The notes under the pieces: model-generated | The model's database searches: none | Seen by the model: the letters and a program-made list of their open reading frames with translations, nothing else | Told to the model about the DNA's origin: nothing | Origin: Rhodanobacteraceae bacterium | GTDB taxonomy: Bacteria; Pseudomonadota; Gammaproteobacteria; Xanthomonadales; Rhodanobacteraceae | NCBI GenBank assembly: GCA_016790075.1 | Contig: JAEUPP010000080.1 | Location: 34,866 to 98,865, forward strand | DNA length: 64,000 nucleotides | Direction of reading: 5' to 3' | Program-made: the position numbers and the translations under genes | In this document: positions 34,001 through 41,867 of the stretch, piece after piece | Numbering within the stretch: the first letter of the stretch is position 1 | Layout: every line of letters begins with the position of its first letter

Positions 34001-34425
34001 CGAACTTGCCAGAAGGCCGCTACTGGCTGGTCGTCTATCCGACCTTGCCCTGTGATGATCGCGGCAGAGGCTGTACAAACGTCTGGTACAGGAAAGGTGC
34101 GCTCGCCGTCTCGGCACATGGGTTCATGCGGTCTTCCGGGGAGTCGTCCGGCTGGGTAAAAAACAGCCTGGGCGGGCTCGAGATGACGCTGGAAAGCCGC
34201 GCGTCCTGCAATGAAGCGCCTTGGGGCCCGAACATGACCTGGTCGCTCTCGGGCGTAGTGAGCAACTCCCCGCTGCCCATGCAGATACCTGGAAGCCGCC
34301 TCAGCACGCTGAATGTACGAGCTGTCGCGCCACTGGGCCCGTTGCCGAGCAGGGCGCTTGTCTGCCTCGGGAGCAATGACCCTCGCACTCCCGTCCTCCC
34401 TATCACCGTCAACGTTGTGCAGTAG
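31015..34425 (+). CDS. Large secreted S8 subtilisin-family protease with PA domain
   Basis: A 1136-residue protein with a signal peptide (1-29, ending ISAQ), an I9-like propeptide (about 50-165) and an S8 domain with Asp210 (GVIDSGYNSLSPSF), His286 (VGHGSHTAS) and Ser630 (SGTSMAAPHVAGA). Unlike its neighbour it keeps the oxyanion Asn386 in AAAAGNTSD. A PA domain lies about 425-560. The last 450 residues are beta-rich, with paired Cys (for example NCPTRCSFERRF, CDDRGRGC) suggesting disulfides. The two proteases share domain order but are diverged, indicating an old duplication. The likely role is extracellular protein degradation, in line with the predatory or polymer-degrading habit of related bacteria (inference). 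Confidence 0.93.
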   Translation: MKNSFPKSRALNVATFLLVTAVPPAAISAQIPDGWPMVPAANASTSGGADRYIVRFVEPPLALHASELEAKKAGSFYKVSATGRRRLDVKNGAALAYVQYLSDRQQIYLAGIREALQLGSPPPVLSSMQHAANAAVLKLTESDAEKIRKIPGVEAVERVQQLPLATEIGPRHIGASSLWWGTASGSDTLFASSWDRPGHLGEGVVVGVIDSGYNSLSPSFQPSDNRGYTMRNPLGDGNFLGHCSRGSGAAGISLAGCNAKVIGAYDAVTLSTGASTGYSAEDTVGHGSHTASIAAGNFREAKYRNLNLQISGVAPHANLVIYKACSSNMCGSDAIVKSVDLAVADGAVDVLNLSISGSGSPWAVTIQKTLLAATESGIFVAAAAGNTSDAAPLPEQGSVNNISPWITTVAAGTHTGGGADGAVLQIRSAAPVPAGLDRLYLNHIEGSKLLAAAITADIRMSPSFGSSGANQDGCASYAADLFAGSIAFINRGSCPTKDAVEHAIAAGALAVVVKNSRPSDPLYFDGLVAQPAVPVFWLSQEAAEPLQAYLSASSLVASSVVAMSRTRDPLQADKLADFSLRGPGISLSPVFVLDVIKPDIQAPGVNILAAVHNRPGSGGPGRVDMMSGTSMAAPHVAGAAALLKGLRPNWSPSEIKSALMMTSTSNGLTTPDGKAPTTFFERGSGSARVFSAAQAGLVLDETASRYLAANPSSGGDPSSLNLASMQNLNCPTRCSFERRFRSTVDRPVTWTASVLPGNEPGLGIAFSASTFVVPANAVSEPLTIRVDLTGLSPSDSERHFAEVLLVPNDPGLASLRLPLVVSRSRAEIYVGNSDRAITFTSSQVSGGNPQFVGVFNLGDEQLTVTRNTQAGVNLPVGAQSSDPVFGIYESTGYSEAGNAYQRRFAADDFSVEWFTTQITKLRVSGSLESAAPGASLGGLATSVHWRIYRDVQGWPDSYPGADNAAVFKADLALGAAGLDVSGNDLSLDLVAAGLEANLPEGRYWLVVYPTLPCDDRGRGCTNVWYRKGALAVSAHGFMRSSGESSGWVKNSLGGLEMTLESRASCNEAPWGPNMTWSLSGVVSNSPLPMQIPGSRLSTLNVRAVAPLGPLPSRALVCLGSNDPRTPVLPITVNVVQ

Positions 34426-34953
34426 CAAACAGCGCCGGTCTGGCGCGTATGACAGTCGGGCGATATTCCCGGGGTTGGCATGAAAAGCGCGTCCGGACGT
34501 GTTCCGGACGTGCTTGCAGCGGGTTCGCGGGCAGTGTGCGATTCTGCGAAGTTGCATGTTGCGCGTTGCAATCCTGTGTGGCCATCCAAGCCGACCGGCA
34601 TCTCCTGGCGTGTGCAGCGAATACCGCTGAAAGGGTGCCTCCGATTAAATCGGAATCTTGTTGGGGATTTTGCGCCCCCTTTGAGTCAAGGGGGGGCGCC
34701 CAACAGGCCGGACCGGCCAAATGCTTGCAGAGTAAGTATTCGGCGCGGTCGTGGAGATGTGCTGCCGGGCGCCGAAACCTCACCGCCGACGATTGCTCAG
34801 ACCCTCCGATGTGGTGGCTGAGCTGGACGGGTATGCCCTGCAGGCTGTTTCGTGCTGACGCGGCGAAGCGGGGCCCTGCTATAGCGTGCACGGAATCGAG
34901 CGTGAACTCGGGGTTGGCAACTCCCGACTATCCGAGGCCGTTGCGCACAAGTG
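34426..34953. other. Non-coding convergent region rich in small repeats and hairpins
   Basis: No supported gene. Features seen are a tandem 11-base repeat TCCGGACGTG(T/C) at 34492-34513, a perfect palindrome CCGATTAAATCGG at 34641-34653, a long imperfect hairpin at 34658-34706, and a palindrome GGCCGGACCGGCC right after it. The region separates the second subtilase from the convergent nhaR-type gene, so termination signals are expected here. Confidence 0.5.
34658..34706. terminator. Large imperfect hairpin after the subtilase genes
   Basis: The 5' arm TTGTTGGG...GCGCCCCCTT pairs with the 3' arm AAGGGGGGGCGCCCAACA, leaving a 6-7 base loop (TGAGTC) and a GATTTT bulge on the left arm. It could end transcription from either side or be the core of a structured RNA. 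There is no T run directly after it. Confidence 0.45.
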
Positions 34954-35934
34954 CTACCGGTTTCCTGGACGCTTGCTTTTCTTGCCGCTTCCAATCGGTT
35001 TTGCTGGCGCGACAGTCGGCGGAGTTGGGGCCGTCGCGTCTTGCGGCTCCGACAGCACCTGGTCGGCCAGCGCCAGTATCTTGAGTACGTGGGGATCCGT
35101 CGCGCGCCTTTCGGTTGAAATCGCGTAGTAGCGCTCCGTCACGCCCCGCAAGACGCCGACCAACTCGACGCCATAGAGCCGTGCGATTTCGCTTCTCACC
35201 GCCAAAGGGGCAGGGAAAGCGCCGGCGCCTGAGGCGCCGAATGTCTTCATCAGGCCGCCATCATCGAATTCGCCTACGATGCGCATCGACAGGCGGGCGG
35301 CTGTCAGCCAGGCACGAAGTTGTTCATGCATGACACTGTCACGGCCGGGCAGTAACAAAGGCCGGCCAGCGAGTGACGCCGGAAATTGCGGCCGCAACTG
35401 TTTGGCCAGTGCCGGCGCGGCAAACAAGCCGACGTCCGTATCACCCAGGACATGGTTGAACGCTTTCACGGCGCTGCCGCTCGGTACAGGGTGGTCGGCG
35501 ATCACGAGCTCCAGGCGATGCAACGCCATATCGGCGAGCAACACGTCAAGCCGCTCATGGCTTGCCGTCAGACGTATCTTCTCGTCCCTGACCAGAGGTG
35601 AGAGCAACTGGTAGGCCAGGGATCGCGGTACCGCATCCGTGATGCCCACACGAAACAGCCGGCTCCTTCCCTGGGGCATGGAGCGAACCTGTTCGCCGAG
35701 CTCGTCCATTAAACCAAATATCTCGTCTGCGTATGAGTATGCGATTCGCCCTGCATCGGTAAGTTCCAGGCGTCGCCCGATCTGTTTGAACAGTTCCACA
35801 CCCAGCGCGATCTGCAGGTCGGCAATCTGCCCGCTGACGGTCTGTGGTGACAGGTCGAGTTTTTCAGCTGCTCGCGACACTCCGCCGAAGCGGGCGACGG
35901 CCCAGAAGTAGCGCAGGTGCTTAACGTTAATCAT
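34954..35934 (-). CDS. nhaR: LysR-family regulator of the NhaR type
   Basis: A 326-residue LysR regulator. The N-terminal MINVKHLRYFWAVARFGGVS and the helix-turn-helix AAEKLDLSPQTVSGQIADLQ are close to NhaR, the sodium-responsive activator of nhaA in E. coli. The effector domain follows (ELVIADHPVPSG, LLLPGRDSVMHEQLRAWL). The C-terminus has an extra Pro/Ala/Lys-rich tail (PTPPTVAPAKPIGSGKKSK). No Na+/H+ antiporter gene is nearby. It is divergent from the short HPF gene and from the terC-PLD-sbtA genes beyond it, which are candidate targets. NhaR-like proteins outside enterics often control other stress genes, so the target remains open. Confidence 0.85.
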   Translation of the reverse strand: MINVKHLRYFWAVARFGGVSRAAEKLDLSPQTVSGQIADLQIALGVELFKQIGRRLELTDAGRIAYSYADEIFGLMDELGEQVRSMPQGRSRLFRVGITDAVPRSLAYQLLSPLVRDEKIRLTASHERLDVLLADMALHRLELVIADHPVPSGSAVKAFNHVLGDTDVGLFAAPALAKQLRPQFPASLAGRPLLLPGRDSVMHEQLRAWLTAARLSMRIVGEFDDGGLMKTFGASGAGAFPAPLAVRSEIARLYGVELVGVLRGVTERYYAISTERRATDPHVLKILALADQVLSEPQDATAPTPPTVAPAKPIGSGKKSKRPGNR

Positions 35935-36030
35935 TCGATTTTTCCGAACTAATTATCTGAATCTAACAGGTTGATCGAACCATTGGCATGTCCCACGCTT
36001 GGCTCCACGTTGAAGCCGGAGACGCTGATC

Positions 36031-36360
36031 ATGAGAGTAGGATTTGTTGCACGAGGCATGGCACTGACCACCGCAATTCGTAATTATGCACAACGCCGCC
36101 TGCATACCGCGCTTGGGCGGTATCGGGAATCGCTTGAGGCGGTATATATCCAACTTGCTGACGTCAACGGGCCTCGCGGCGGTATCGACAAGCATTGTGT
36201 GATCGAGGTGCGCAGGCCTGCTCGCGCTCCGATTATTGTGCGGGAGCGTGACGCTGATCTCTATGTGGCGATTGATCGGGCGGCCGATCGTGTTGATCGC
36301 GCCGTAGCCAGGCGGATTGCCCGGAGTCGTACGTTTGGCGACATCGGAGCACACGGATAG
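36031..36360 (+). CDS. Short ribosome hibernation promoting factor (HPF/RaiA family)
   Basis: From the ATG at 36031 (GGAGA upstream) the product is 109 residues. It has the S30EA/sigma-54-modulation fold pattern: MALTTAIRNYAQRRLHTALG, then VYIQLADVNGPRGGIDKHCV and DADLYVAIDRAADRVDRAV. These proteins bind the 30S decoding region and silence ribosomes under stress. It is the short form without the dimerisation tail. It lies with a NhaR-type regulator and TerC rather than next to rpoN, where the housekeeping copy is usually found, so it is probably a stress-specific paralogue. An in-frame upstream start at 35971 is less likely. Confidence 0.85.
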   Translation: MRVGFVARGMALTTAIRNYAQRRLHTALGRYRESLEAVYIQLADVNGPRGGIDKHCVIEVRRPARAPIIVRERDADLYVAIDRAADRVDRAVARRIARSRTFGDIGAHG

Positions 36361-36763
36361 GAATGCCCGCCCTGTCCGCCGTGCCGGCCAGGCCGCGGAT
36401 CAGGCGAGTTCAGTCCTCGGGCAGGCCGGTGGTAGTCGCGCATCACACCTGGGATGGTGGCGCGCTGTGCCGGCTTACGATCTGGTGCCGCATGCCAGCG
36501 GCGCTCAAGTCGATGCGGTGCGGTATCTGAGTCGGCACGGGGCCGCGACGATTCTCCCCTGGCCGCGGTATTCGGCGCCTTTGGCTCATTCGTGCATGAG
36601 CCGCATATTCCCAAACCGCGAACGGGGTATCGGTCCTGTCGACCGTCTCCCGTGTGCCGTTTGTATTCACCACACCGAGCGATAGCGGATGCATGAGTTC
36701 TCCGCATCCGCGAGATGCTCAGTGTAATGCTGTCCCACACCATCTGTTTCAGAGGTTCCAGCT
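36361..36763. other. Long leader/intergenic region upstream of terC
   Basis: About 400 bases with no convincing gene; one open frame of 122 codons overlaps the HPF end and has no recognisable family pattern. A hairpin, GCGGATGC with GCATCCGC and an 11-base loop (36685-36711), lies about 50 bases before the terC ATG. TerC genes often follow a yybP-ykoY manganese riboswitch, but I do not see the conserved core of that RNA here. Confidence 0.45.
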
Positions 36764-37753
36764 ATGGACGTGTCGACGTTTCTAGCGACATCATTTCTAG
36801 GCCAGCCGACATGGCTTTGGCTCAGTTTCCTCGCGCTGGTTGCAGCCCTGCTTGCGTTTGATCTGGGTGTACTGCATCGCAAACAGCGCGAAATACCGGT
36901 GACCGAAAGCCTGTACCTCTCCGCTGGCTACATCGTGGTCGGATTGGGCTACGGCGTCTGGGTCTGGCAGCACCTGGGAGCTAGCCCTGCTGCTGATTAC
37001 TTCACCGGGTATCTGGTCGAGAAGTCGCTGTCGATGGACAACGTCTTCGTCATTGCGTTGATATTTTCCTATCTGGGAATACCGCGAATTTATCAGCACC
37101 GCGTGTTGTTTTGGGGGATAGTCGGCGTCATCGTGCTACGTGCGGTGATGATCGGTGTGGGGGCTACGCTCGTCAGCCAGTTCAGCTGGGTGCTTTACCT
37201 GTTCGGTGCTTTCCTTCTGCTGACGGGCGTCAAAATGCTGTTCACGTCATCCCACACGATGGATCTGGCTTCCAACCCGATGCTGCGATGGTTACGACGG
37301 CATCTGCGCGTGACCAACGAGCTTCAGGGGGACAAGTTCTTCACACGGCAGCTCGACGAGCGCGGTGTAATTCGCCTCTATGCAACGCCCTTGTTTCTTG
37401 CCTTGGTGATGATAGAGACAGCCGACCTGATCTTCGCAGTGGATTCGGTGCCGGCGATATTCGCCATCACCCAAGATCCTTTCATTGTCTACACGTCGAA
37501 TATTTTTGCGATCCTCGGATTGCGCGCGCTGTACTTCGCGCTGTCGGCGATGATCGATCGGTTCGAGTACCTGAAATATGCGCTGGCACTGGTACTCGTG
37601 TTCATCGGGTCAAAAATCTTCCTAGTCAATATCATCGGCAAATTCCCGGCGTGGCTGTCGCTCGGCGTGACTGTTGGGCTTATCGTTGGAGGAGTCGTGT
37701 TCTCCTGGGTCAAGACACGCAAGGCCATTTCGGCCACGCAGGGCGCTGGCTGA
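36764..37753 (+). CDS. TerC-family integral membrane protein (Alx type)
   Basis: A 329-residue protein with about nine hydrophobic segments and the TerC signature LVEKSLSMDNVFVIALIFSY, ETADLIFAVDSVPAIFAITQ and FVIYTSNIFAILGLRALYFA. Acidic residues in these helices (for example D in SMDN and in FAVDS) are thought to bind metal. Alx-type members export manganese or help metallate secreted enzymes. The stop overlaps the ATG of the PLD gene. It sits in a stress-like cluster with nhaR and hpf genes. Confidence 0.92.
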   Translation: MDVSTFLATSFLGQPTWLWLSFLALVAALLAFDLGVLHRKQREIPVTESLYLSAGYIVVGLGYGVWVWQHLGASPAADYFTGYLVEKSLSMDNVFVIALIFSYLGIPRIYQHRVLFWGIVGVIVLRAVMIGVGATLVSQFSWVLYLFGAFLLLTGVKMLFTSSHTMDLASNPMLRWLRRHLRVTNELQGDKFFTRQLDERGVIRLYATPLFLALVMIETADLIFAVDSVPAIFAITQDPFIVYTSNIFAILGLRALYFALSAMIDRFEYLKYALALVLVFIGSKIFLVNIIGKFPAWLSLGVTVGLIVGGVVFSWVKTRKAISATQGAG

Positions 37754-38898
37754 TGTCGTCCATGCCAGCGCCCGCAACGCCCTCAAGTCCGACAAGTTCG
37801 GTCGTTGCGTCCAGGCTGACCTGGTGTCCGACGGGAGCCCAGTGGTTTGCGGCTATCGTCCAGGCGGTGGAACTCGCGCGCTCTTCTGTTGATGCGGAGT
37901 TCTATATCTGGTCTCCGGGTCGGCTTGCCAGCCGACTCGGGGCTGCACTCGTCGCTGCGGCCTCACGAGGCTGCCGGGTGAGGCTGCTGCTCGATGCCTA
38001 CGGTAGCGAACGCGCTGCACCGGAGATCGAATGCCTGCGGCAGGCGGGGGTGGATGTAGCGTGGTTCAATCCGCGGCGTCTGTTGCGCCTGAGTTTTCGC
38101 AATCACCGCAAGCTCGTCGTAGTTGATCGTGAACTCGCGTTTCTTGGTGGCTGCAACGTTGCTGACGAATACGACAGCGACGGCCTCGACGGCGGCTGGC
38201 GCGATCTGGGTATTCGCGTCGACGAGCCGACGTCAGCGGCTGCGCTGGCGCAGTCCTTCGAGCGCATGTGGAGCATCGCGCCGTTTGATCATCTGCCGAC
38301 GGCCGGAATCATGCCGCAAGCATCGCGCGGTCAGGACTGGGAGGTTTTCCTTGCTGGTGCCGGACGTGGTGGGCGACGATACCGGCGTCAGCTGCATCGT
38401 GATCTTGGGCGCGCACGCAGGATTGATGTACTTGCCGCGTACTTTGTTCCGACCACCCGATTGCGCAAGTTGTTGATCCGTGTCGCCCGGCGCGGCCTGG
38501 TCCGGGTCATCGTGCCGGCGAGTGGAGATGTCCCGATTGCGCAGCATGCGACGAACTATGTCTTGGATGAACTCTCTTCAACTCCGATCCTGGCGTATGA
38601 GTACACGCCAGGTATGCTCCACGCCAAGCTCGTGATCGCTGACGACGTCGTGTATGTGGGATCCGCAAATTTCGACCCGCGCAGTCTGCGCATTAATTTC
38701 GACGTCGTGATCCGGATTGAAAATGCTGATTCCGCCGCGCAGGCCCGTGCCATAGTCGATCAGATTCAAGCGCACTCCCGGCCTTGCCACGGCGGTCGTC
38801 GTGGTATTTTCGCCAAGATATTCCGCATGGTCGCTTATGTCCTGGTGGCATGGCTCGATCCGCTGATCGCCCGCCGCAAGCTCCGCCTGTTGTCTTAG
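37753..38898 (+). CDS. Phospholipase D-family cardiolipin-synthase-like protein
   Basis: The ATG overlaps the terC stop (TGATG) and gives 381 residues. Two HKD motifs are present: H118-K120-D125 (NHRKLVVVDRELAFLGGCN) and H290-K292-D297 (LHAKLVIADDVVYVGSANFD). The order and spacing match cardiolipin synthases of the ClsB type, which join two phosphatidylglycerols or use phosphatidylethanolamine. There are no N-terminal membrane helices; a hydrophobic segment, MVAYVLVAWLDPLI, lies near the C-terminus. The upstream part of the open frame lies inside terC and is not real. Coupling to terC suggests envelope stress adaptation. Confidence 0.88.
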   Translation: MSSMPAPATPSSPTSSVVASRLTWCPTGAQWFAAIVQAVELARSSVDAEFYIWSPGRLASRLGAALVAAASRGCRVRLLLDAYGSERAAPEIECLRQAGVDVAWFNPRRLLRLSFRNHRKLVVVDRELAFLGGCNVADEYDSDGLDGGWRDLGIRVDEPTSAAALAQSFERMWSIAPFDHLPTAGIMPQASRGQDWEVFLAGAGRGGRRYRRQLHRDLGRARRIDVLAAYFVPTTRLRKLLIRVARRGLVRVIVPASGDVPIAQHATNYVLDELSSTPILAYEYTPGMLHAKLVIADDVVYVGSANFDPRSLRINFDVVIRIENADSAAQARAIVDQIQAHSRPCHGGRRGIFAKIFRMVAYVLVAWLDPLIARRKLRLLS

Positions 38899-39267
38899 TC
38901 GCTGGTCAGGTCGGGGTTTTGTTTTTGATTTTTCCGGAGTTTCAGGGGCAGGTGCTTGGGTGAAGGAGCCACGCTGTAGACGGAATTTCAGGCATTTTCG
39001 ACGGGTGTTTAGTCATCAGATCAATCGCTCAGGCAAGATGTCTCTCGAACTTAGGACTTCGATTTTTAAAAACAAGTTGATTAAATCGGGCTTCGTGCAA
39101 ATTCAACTCGTCAACATCGATGCAGGAAGAATTCCGTTGCAGACCGACAAGATTCCGCGAGTTTTGGCAACTGGACGCCTGGCCTCCCGTTTGAATATTG
39201 GCCCGCATGCCGGTGAACCCGCATTGCAGTTGTGCGTCAGCACAGATTTCGCCACGTCGGTGCGGTC
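38899..39267. other. AT-richer gap with a doubtful small frame ahead of the sbtA-like gene
   Basis: The first part is T-rich (ggggttttgtttttgattttt) after the PLD stop and may end transcription. A 103-codon frame on the plus strand (38960-39271) ends in an ATGA overlap with the sbtA-like start. Its protein has no family resemblance that I recognise, including none to SbtB/PII, and its third-position GC is low for this genome. I treat it as probably non-coding but worth checking. Confidence 0.4.
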
Positions 39268-40209
39268 ATGACGCTGTTTCTCGACAACTTGCTCTCGCCG
39301 TTGGTGCTGGCCTTCGTGCTTGGCTTCAGTTCTCAGGCCGCGGGCGGGAACCTCCGCTTGGCCGAGCCTGCTCGCGAGACGATCGCAACCTTTTTGCTGT
39401 TGGCCATCGGCCTGAAGGGCGGCGAAGCGCTGGCACGCGCAGAACTTGGCATGCTGGCCATTCCCCTGGGAGCTACCGTTCTTGCAGGCGTGGTGACCTG
39501 CGTGTCTGCTTTTTTCATCGCTCGGCTTGTCCTGAAGTCAAAGCGACCGGATGCGGCTGCCTTGGCCGCACACTACGGTTCGGCATCCGCGGTCACTTTC
39601 ATTGCGGCTACGCACTTTGTGGCTGATCGCGGGATGCCTAGCGATGGTTGGCTGAGTGCATCGCTGGCCGTGCTGGAGATGCCTGCGATCTTGCTCGCGG
39701 TATTGCTTGCCAGGGGAGTTTCAGCGCGGCTTGCCGATACCGTGCGGGAGGTATTCCTTGCGCGTGCCAGCGTGTTGCTGCTGGGCGGGCTGCTGATCGG
39801 ATTCGTATCCGGTCCATCGGGCGTCGAACCCGTCATGCCGTTGTTCAAAGGCCTGTTTCACGGCGTTCTGATGCTCTATTTGCTTGATCTCGGCGCAATG
39901 GCGGCCGACGGGTTCGCGTCTTTCCGGAATAGGATGGGACGTATCATTGCATTTGGCGTCGGTGTGCCGCTGCTGCACGGCGTGCTGGCGACGTTGGCTG
40001 CTGTTGCGCTAGGTTTTTCGGCGGCCAATGCTGCCGTGTTCGCGACACTGGTCGCCTCCGCTTCCTACATCGCGGCTCCTGCTGCCATGCGTACTTCTGT
40101 TCCTGAGTCGAACGTACCCTTGTGCATCACGGCGGCGATTACGATTACATTCCCTTTCAACCTGCTCGTCGGGATTCCGTTGTTTTACATGATCGCTACG
40201 GCGATATAG
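39268..40209 (+). CDS. SbtA-family sodium-dependent bicarbonate permease
   Basis: A 313-residue protein with about ten membrane helices. Family motifs are FLLLAIGLKGGEALA, LAAHYGSASAVTFIAA, LLIGFVSGPSGVEPV and SASYIAAPAAMRTSVPESN. These define the SbtA/DUF897 family, whose cyanobacterial members import bicarbonate with sodium under control of the PII-like SbtB. In non-photosynthetic bacteria the substrate may be bicarbonate or another small anion. No SbtB gene was found next to it. The adjacent NhaR-type (sodium-responsive) regulator is an interesting context. A start at 39232 would add 12 residues. Confidence 0.87.
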   Translation: MTLFLDNLLSPLVLAFVLGFSSQAAGGNLRLAEPARETIATFLLLAIGLKGGEALARAELGMLAIPLGATVLAGVVTCVSAFFIARLVLKSKRPDAAALAAHYGSASAVTFIAATHFVADRGMPSDGWLSASLAVLEMPAILLAVLLARGVSARLADTVREVFLARASVLLLGGLLIGFVSGPSGVEPVMPLFKGLFHGVLMLYLLDLGAMAADGFASFRNRMGRIIAFGVGVPLLHGVLATLAAVALGFSAANAAVFATLVASASYIAAPAAMRTSVPESNVPLCITAAITITFPFNLLVGIPLFYMIATAI

Positions 40210-40358
40210 AGCCAGATTTACCGGAAGCGGCAGATACCCGCGAGGTGCGCTACGGTGCTTTGCCTGCTCGCTTGACGAGTACTTCTTGCAAATCTTCCCA
40301 TCTCGGTGCAGGGCTTTCTCGATCATATGCAGAGACGACCGGATATTTGCGAATCGTT

Positions 40359-41867
40359 TCAGCTCGTGACCGTGAGCGCCGCTGCCGGAGCTGGCTGAGG
40401 CTTGAGGACAATGCGGGTTGCAGGCACATGCCGCAGCGCGCATGTTCCCAGTACTGCCGATACACAGGCAAAACCCAGCACGGTGTTGAAGATCAGGTGG
40501 CCTTGCTTGGCAACGTCGGCAAGGCCGTCGCCGAAGATCGTAATGCCAAACGTCGTCAGCAACAGCAGGGCCGCCAGCAGGCCGAACAAGGCGTATCGGT
40601 CCTTGCGTAGCAGGGCCAGCGGGGCCGCGAGCAGGGGCAAGGCGAACAGCAGGTAGCGCAGCCAGGCTTCGCGATCAAGCGGGCTGTTCCAGCTCGCGAA
40701 CTGAGCCGGCAGTTTGCCCAGGACGGCTCCTTCGACATGGCCGAGATTGCGTGGCAGCCACGGATTGAGAACGGCAAGACCGTTGCCGAAGAAGCGCAGC
40801 AGCGCCGCCGGTTCGCGCAGGAGTTCGGCGACGACGTCGGCGCGGCCGAGATTTTCCATGCCAGGGCAGATGTCTTCCGCAAGCCCGGGTAATTGCCAGG
40901 CGGACTTGCCGCTATGGGCAACGCACGATGCCGGCAGGCCGAGGCGCCGCAGCGTTTCCCGCGGATCGGACACGGCCGGCAACAGTCCGGTGAAGACGAG
41001 GTTGGCGCGATTGTAGGAGCGTATTGAAGACATCATCGCGTCGGCGCGCTGCAGTTGTGCGACCTGCAGCGTGCAGCCGACGATAGCTCCGGCGAGCAAT
41101 GCCCAGCCTTGCCAGGGCCAGCGCCGCAGATGCCAGCGGCCAAGCAGCAACACACCGACGGCAAGGCAGAGCGGCAGTACGAGATGCTGGATCTTGCTGG
41201 TTGCAAGGGCCAATGCGGTGAGCGCGAGCAAGATGCTGCCGCGGGCACTGGGCGTTTCCTGGGCGTACAGCAGGATCAGGTTGAACAGCGCATAAGCGGC
41301 GAGCAACGCGCTTGCTTCAGCGTAGAACGTGCTGAAGTACAGGGTGTTGGATGGGTCTGTCAGCACCAGGGCGAACACGGCGGCATTCGCGAGTGCCGCC
41401 GGCCACAGGCCTCGCCGGTACCAGGTCAGGCAAAACAGGGCGGCAAGCACACTCAGTACGGTCAGCCTCAGCGCGCCCAGCCAGCGTACCGAGTGGCGCT
41501 GAGTGCCGTAAGACTGCTGCATCTTGTACAGGCTGACGACTGCAGCCTGTGACAGCAGTTCGCTGGATCCGTAGCACAGCGCCACGGGATTGGACTGGAA
41601 ACGATAGAACTCAAACGGCGCATTCGGGCTGTTCTCGTCCGGGCGTATCGAAGCCGGGCGATCGGGGAACAGATCGAAGCAGCCGGTGTAGCGTGCCTGA
41701 TCGAAGCTGTTGGCGATGGCCAGCAGCGGGGTGTGTGTCAGCAGGGGTATCGCGCGCAGCAGACCCAGGGTGAGGAGGGTAGCGATCAGAATCAGTACAA
41801 GGCGTGGCGTTGCCGTTGCCGGCTTGCCGGTATCGTGACGGGCGTGAGGTGGCTGCGGAAAATCCAT
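40359..41867 (-). CDS. Polytopic membrane protein, WsfD-like glycan hexose transferase type
   Basis: From the ATG at 41867 the product is 502 residues with about 10-12 membrane helices. A large extracytoplasmic loop near the N-terminus contains GCFDLFPDRPASIRPDENSP and FYRFQSNPVALCYGSSELLS. The helices continue to a closing FGDGLADVAKQGHLIFNTVL, a pattern I associate with the WsfD-type membrane glycosyltransferase group and other polyprenyl-phosphate-dependent enzymes. Acidic residues after the first helix fit a GT-C-like active site, which is inference. The frame continues upstream to 42146, but this would run into the divergent kinase promoter. It stands alone with no glycan cluster around it. 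Confidence 0.65.
   Translation of the reverse strand: MDFPQPPHARHDTGKPATATPRLVLILIATLLTLGLLRAIPLLTHTPLLAIANSFDQARYTGCFDLFPDRPASIRPDENSPNAPFEFYRFQSNPVALCYGSSELLSQAAVVSLYKMQQSYGTQRHSVRWLGALRLTVLSVLAALFCLTWYRRGLWPAALANAAVFALVLTDPSNTLYFSTFYAEASALLAAYALFNLILLYAQETPSARGSILLALTALALATSKIQHLVLPLCLAVGVLLLGRWHLRRWPWQGWALLAGAIVGCTLQVAQLQRADAMMSSIRSYNRANLVFTGLLPAVSDPRETLRRLGLPASCVAHSGKSAWQLPGLAEDICPGMENLGRADVVAELLREPAALLRFFGNGLAVLNPWLPRNLGHVEGAVLGKLPAQFASWNSPLDREAWLRYLLFALPLLAAPLALLRKDRYALFGLLAALLLLTTFGITIFGDGLADVAKQGHLIFNTVLGFACVSAVLGTCALRHVPATRIVLKPQPAPAAALTVTS

Noticed and set aside
34449-35084. 211-codon frame after the second subtilase
   Set aside because: It runs antisense into the nhaR-type gene, lacks a good start and shows no domain; the region is better explained as non-coding repeats.
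36317-36685. 122-codon frame upstream of terC
   Set aside because: It overlaps the HPF gene end, has no ribosome site, no family pattern and irregular composition.
36361-36763. yybP-ykoY manganese riboswitch ahead of terC
   Set aside because: Expected by gene context, but the conserved GGGGAGUAG-type core was not found on reading the region.
37111-37752. N-terminal extension of the PLD gene inside terC
   Set aside because: The extension is a frame shadow of terC; the PLD family sequence and the coupled ATG are at 37753.
38960-39271. SbtB (PII-like) partner of the SbtA-like permease
   Set aside because: No PII motifs are present in the frame; it is listed only as a doubtful small frame.
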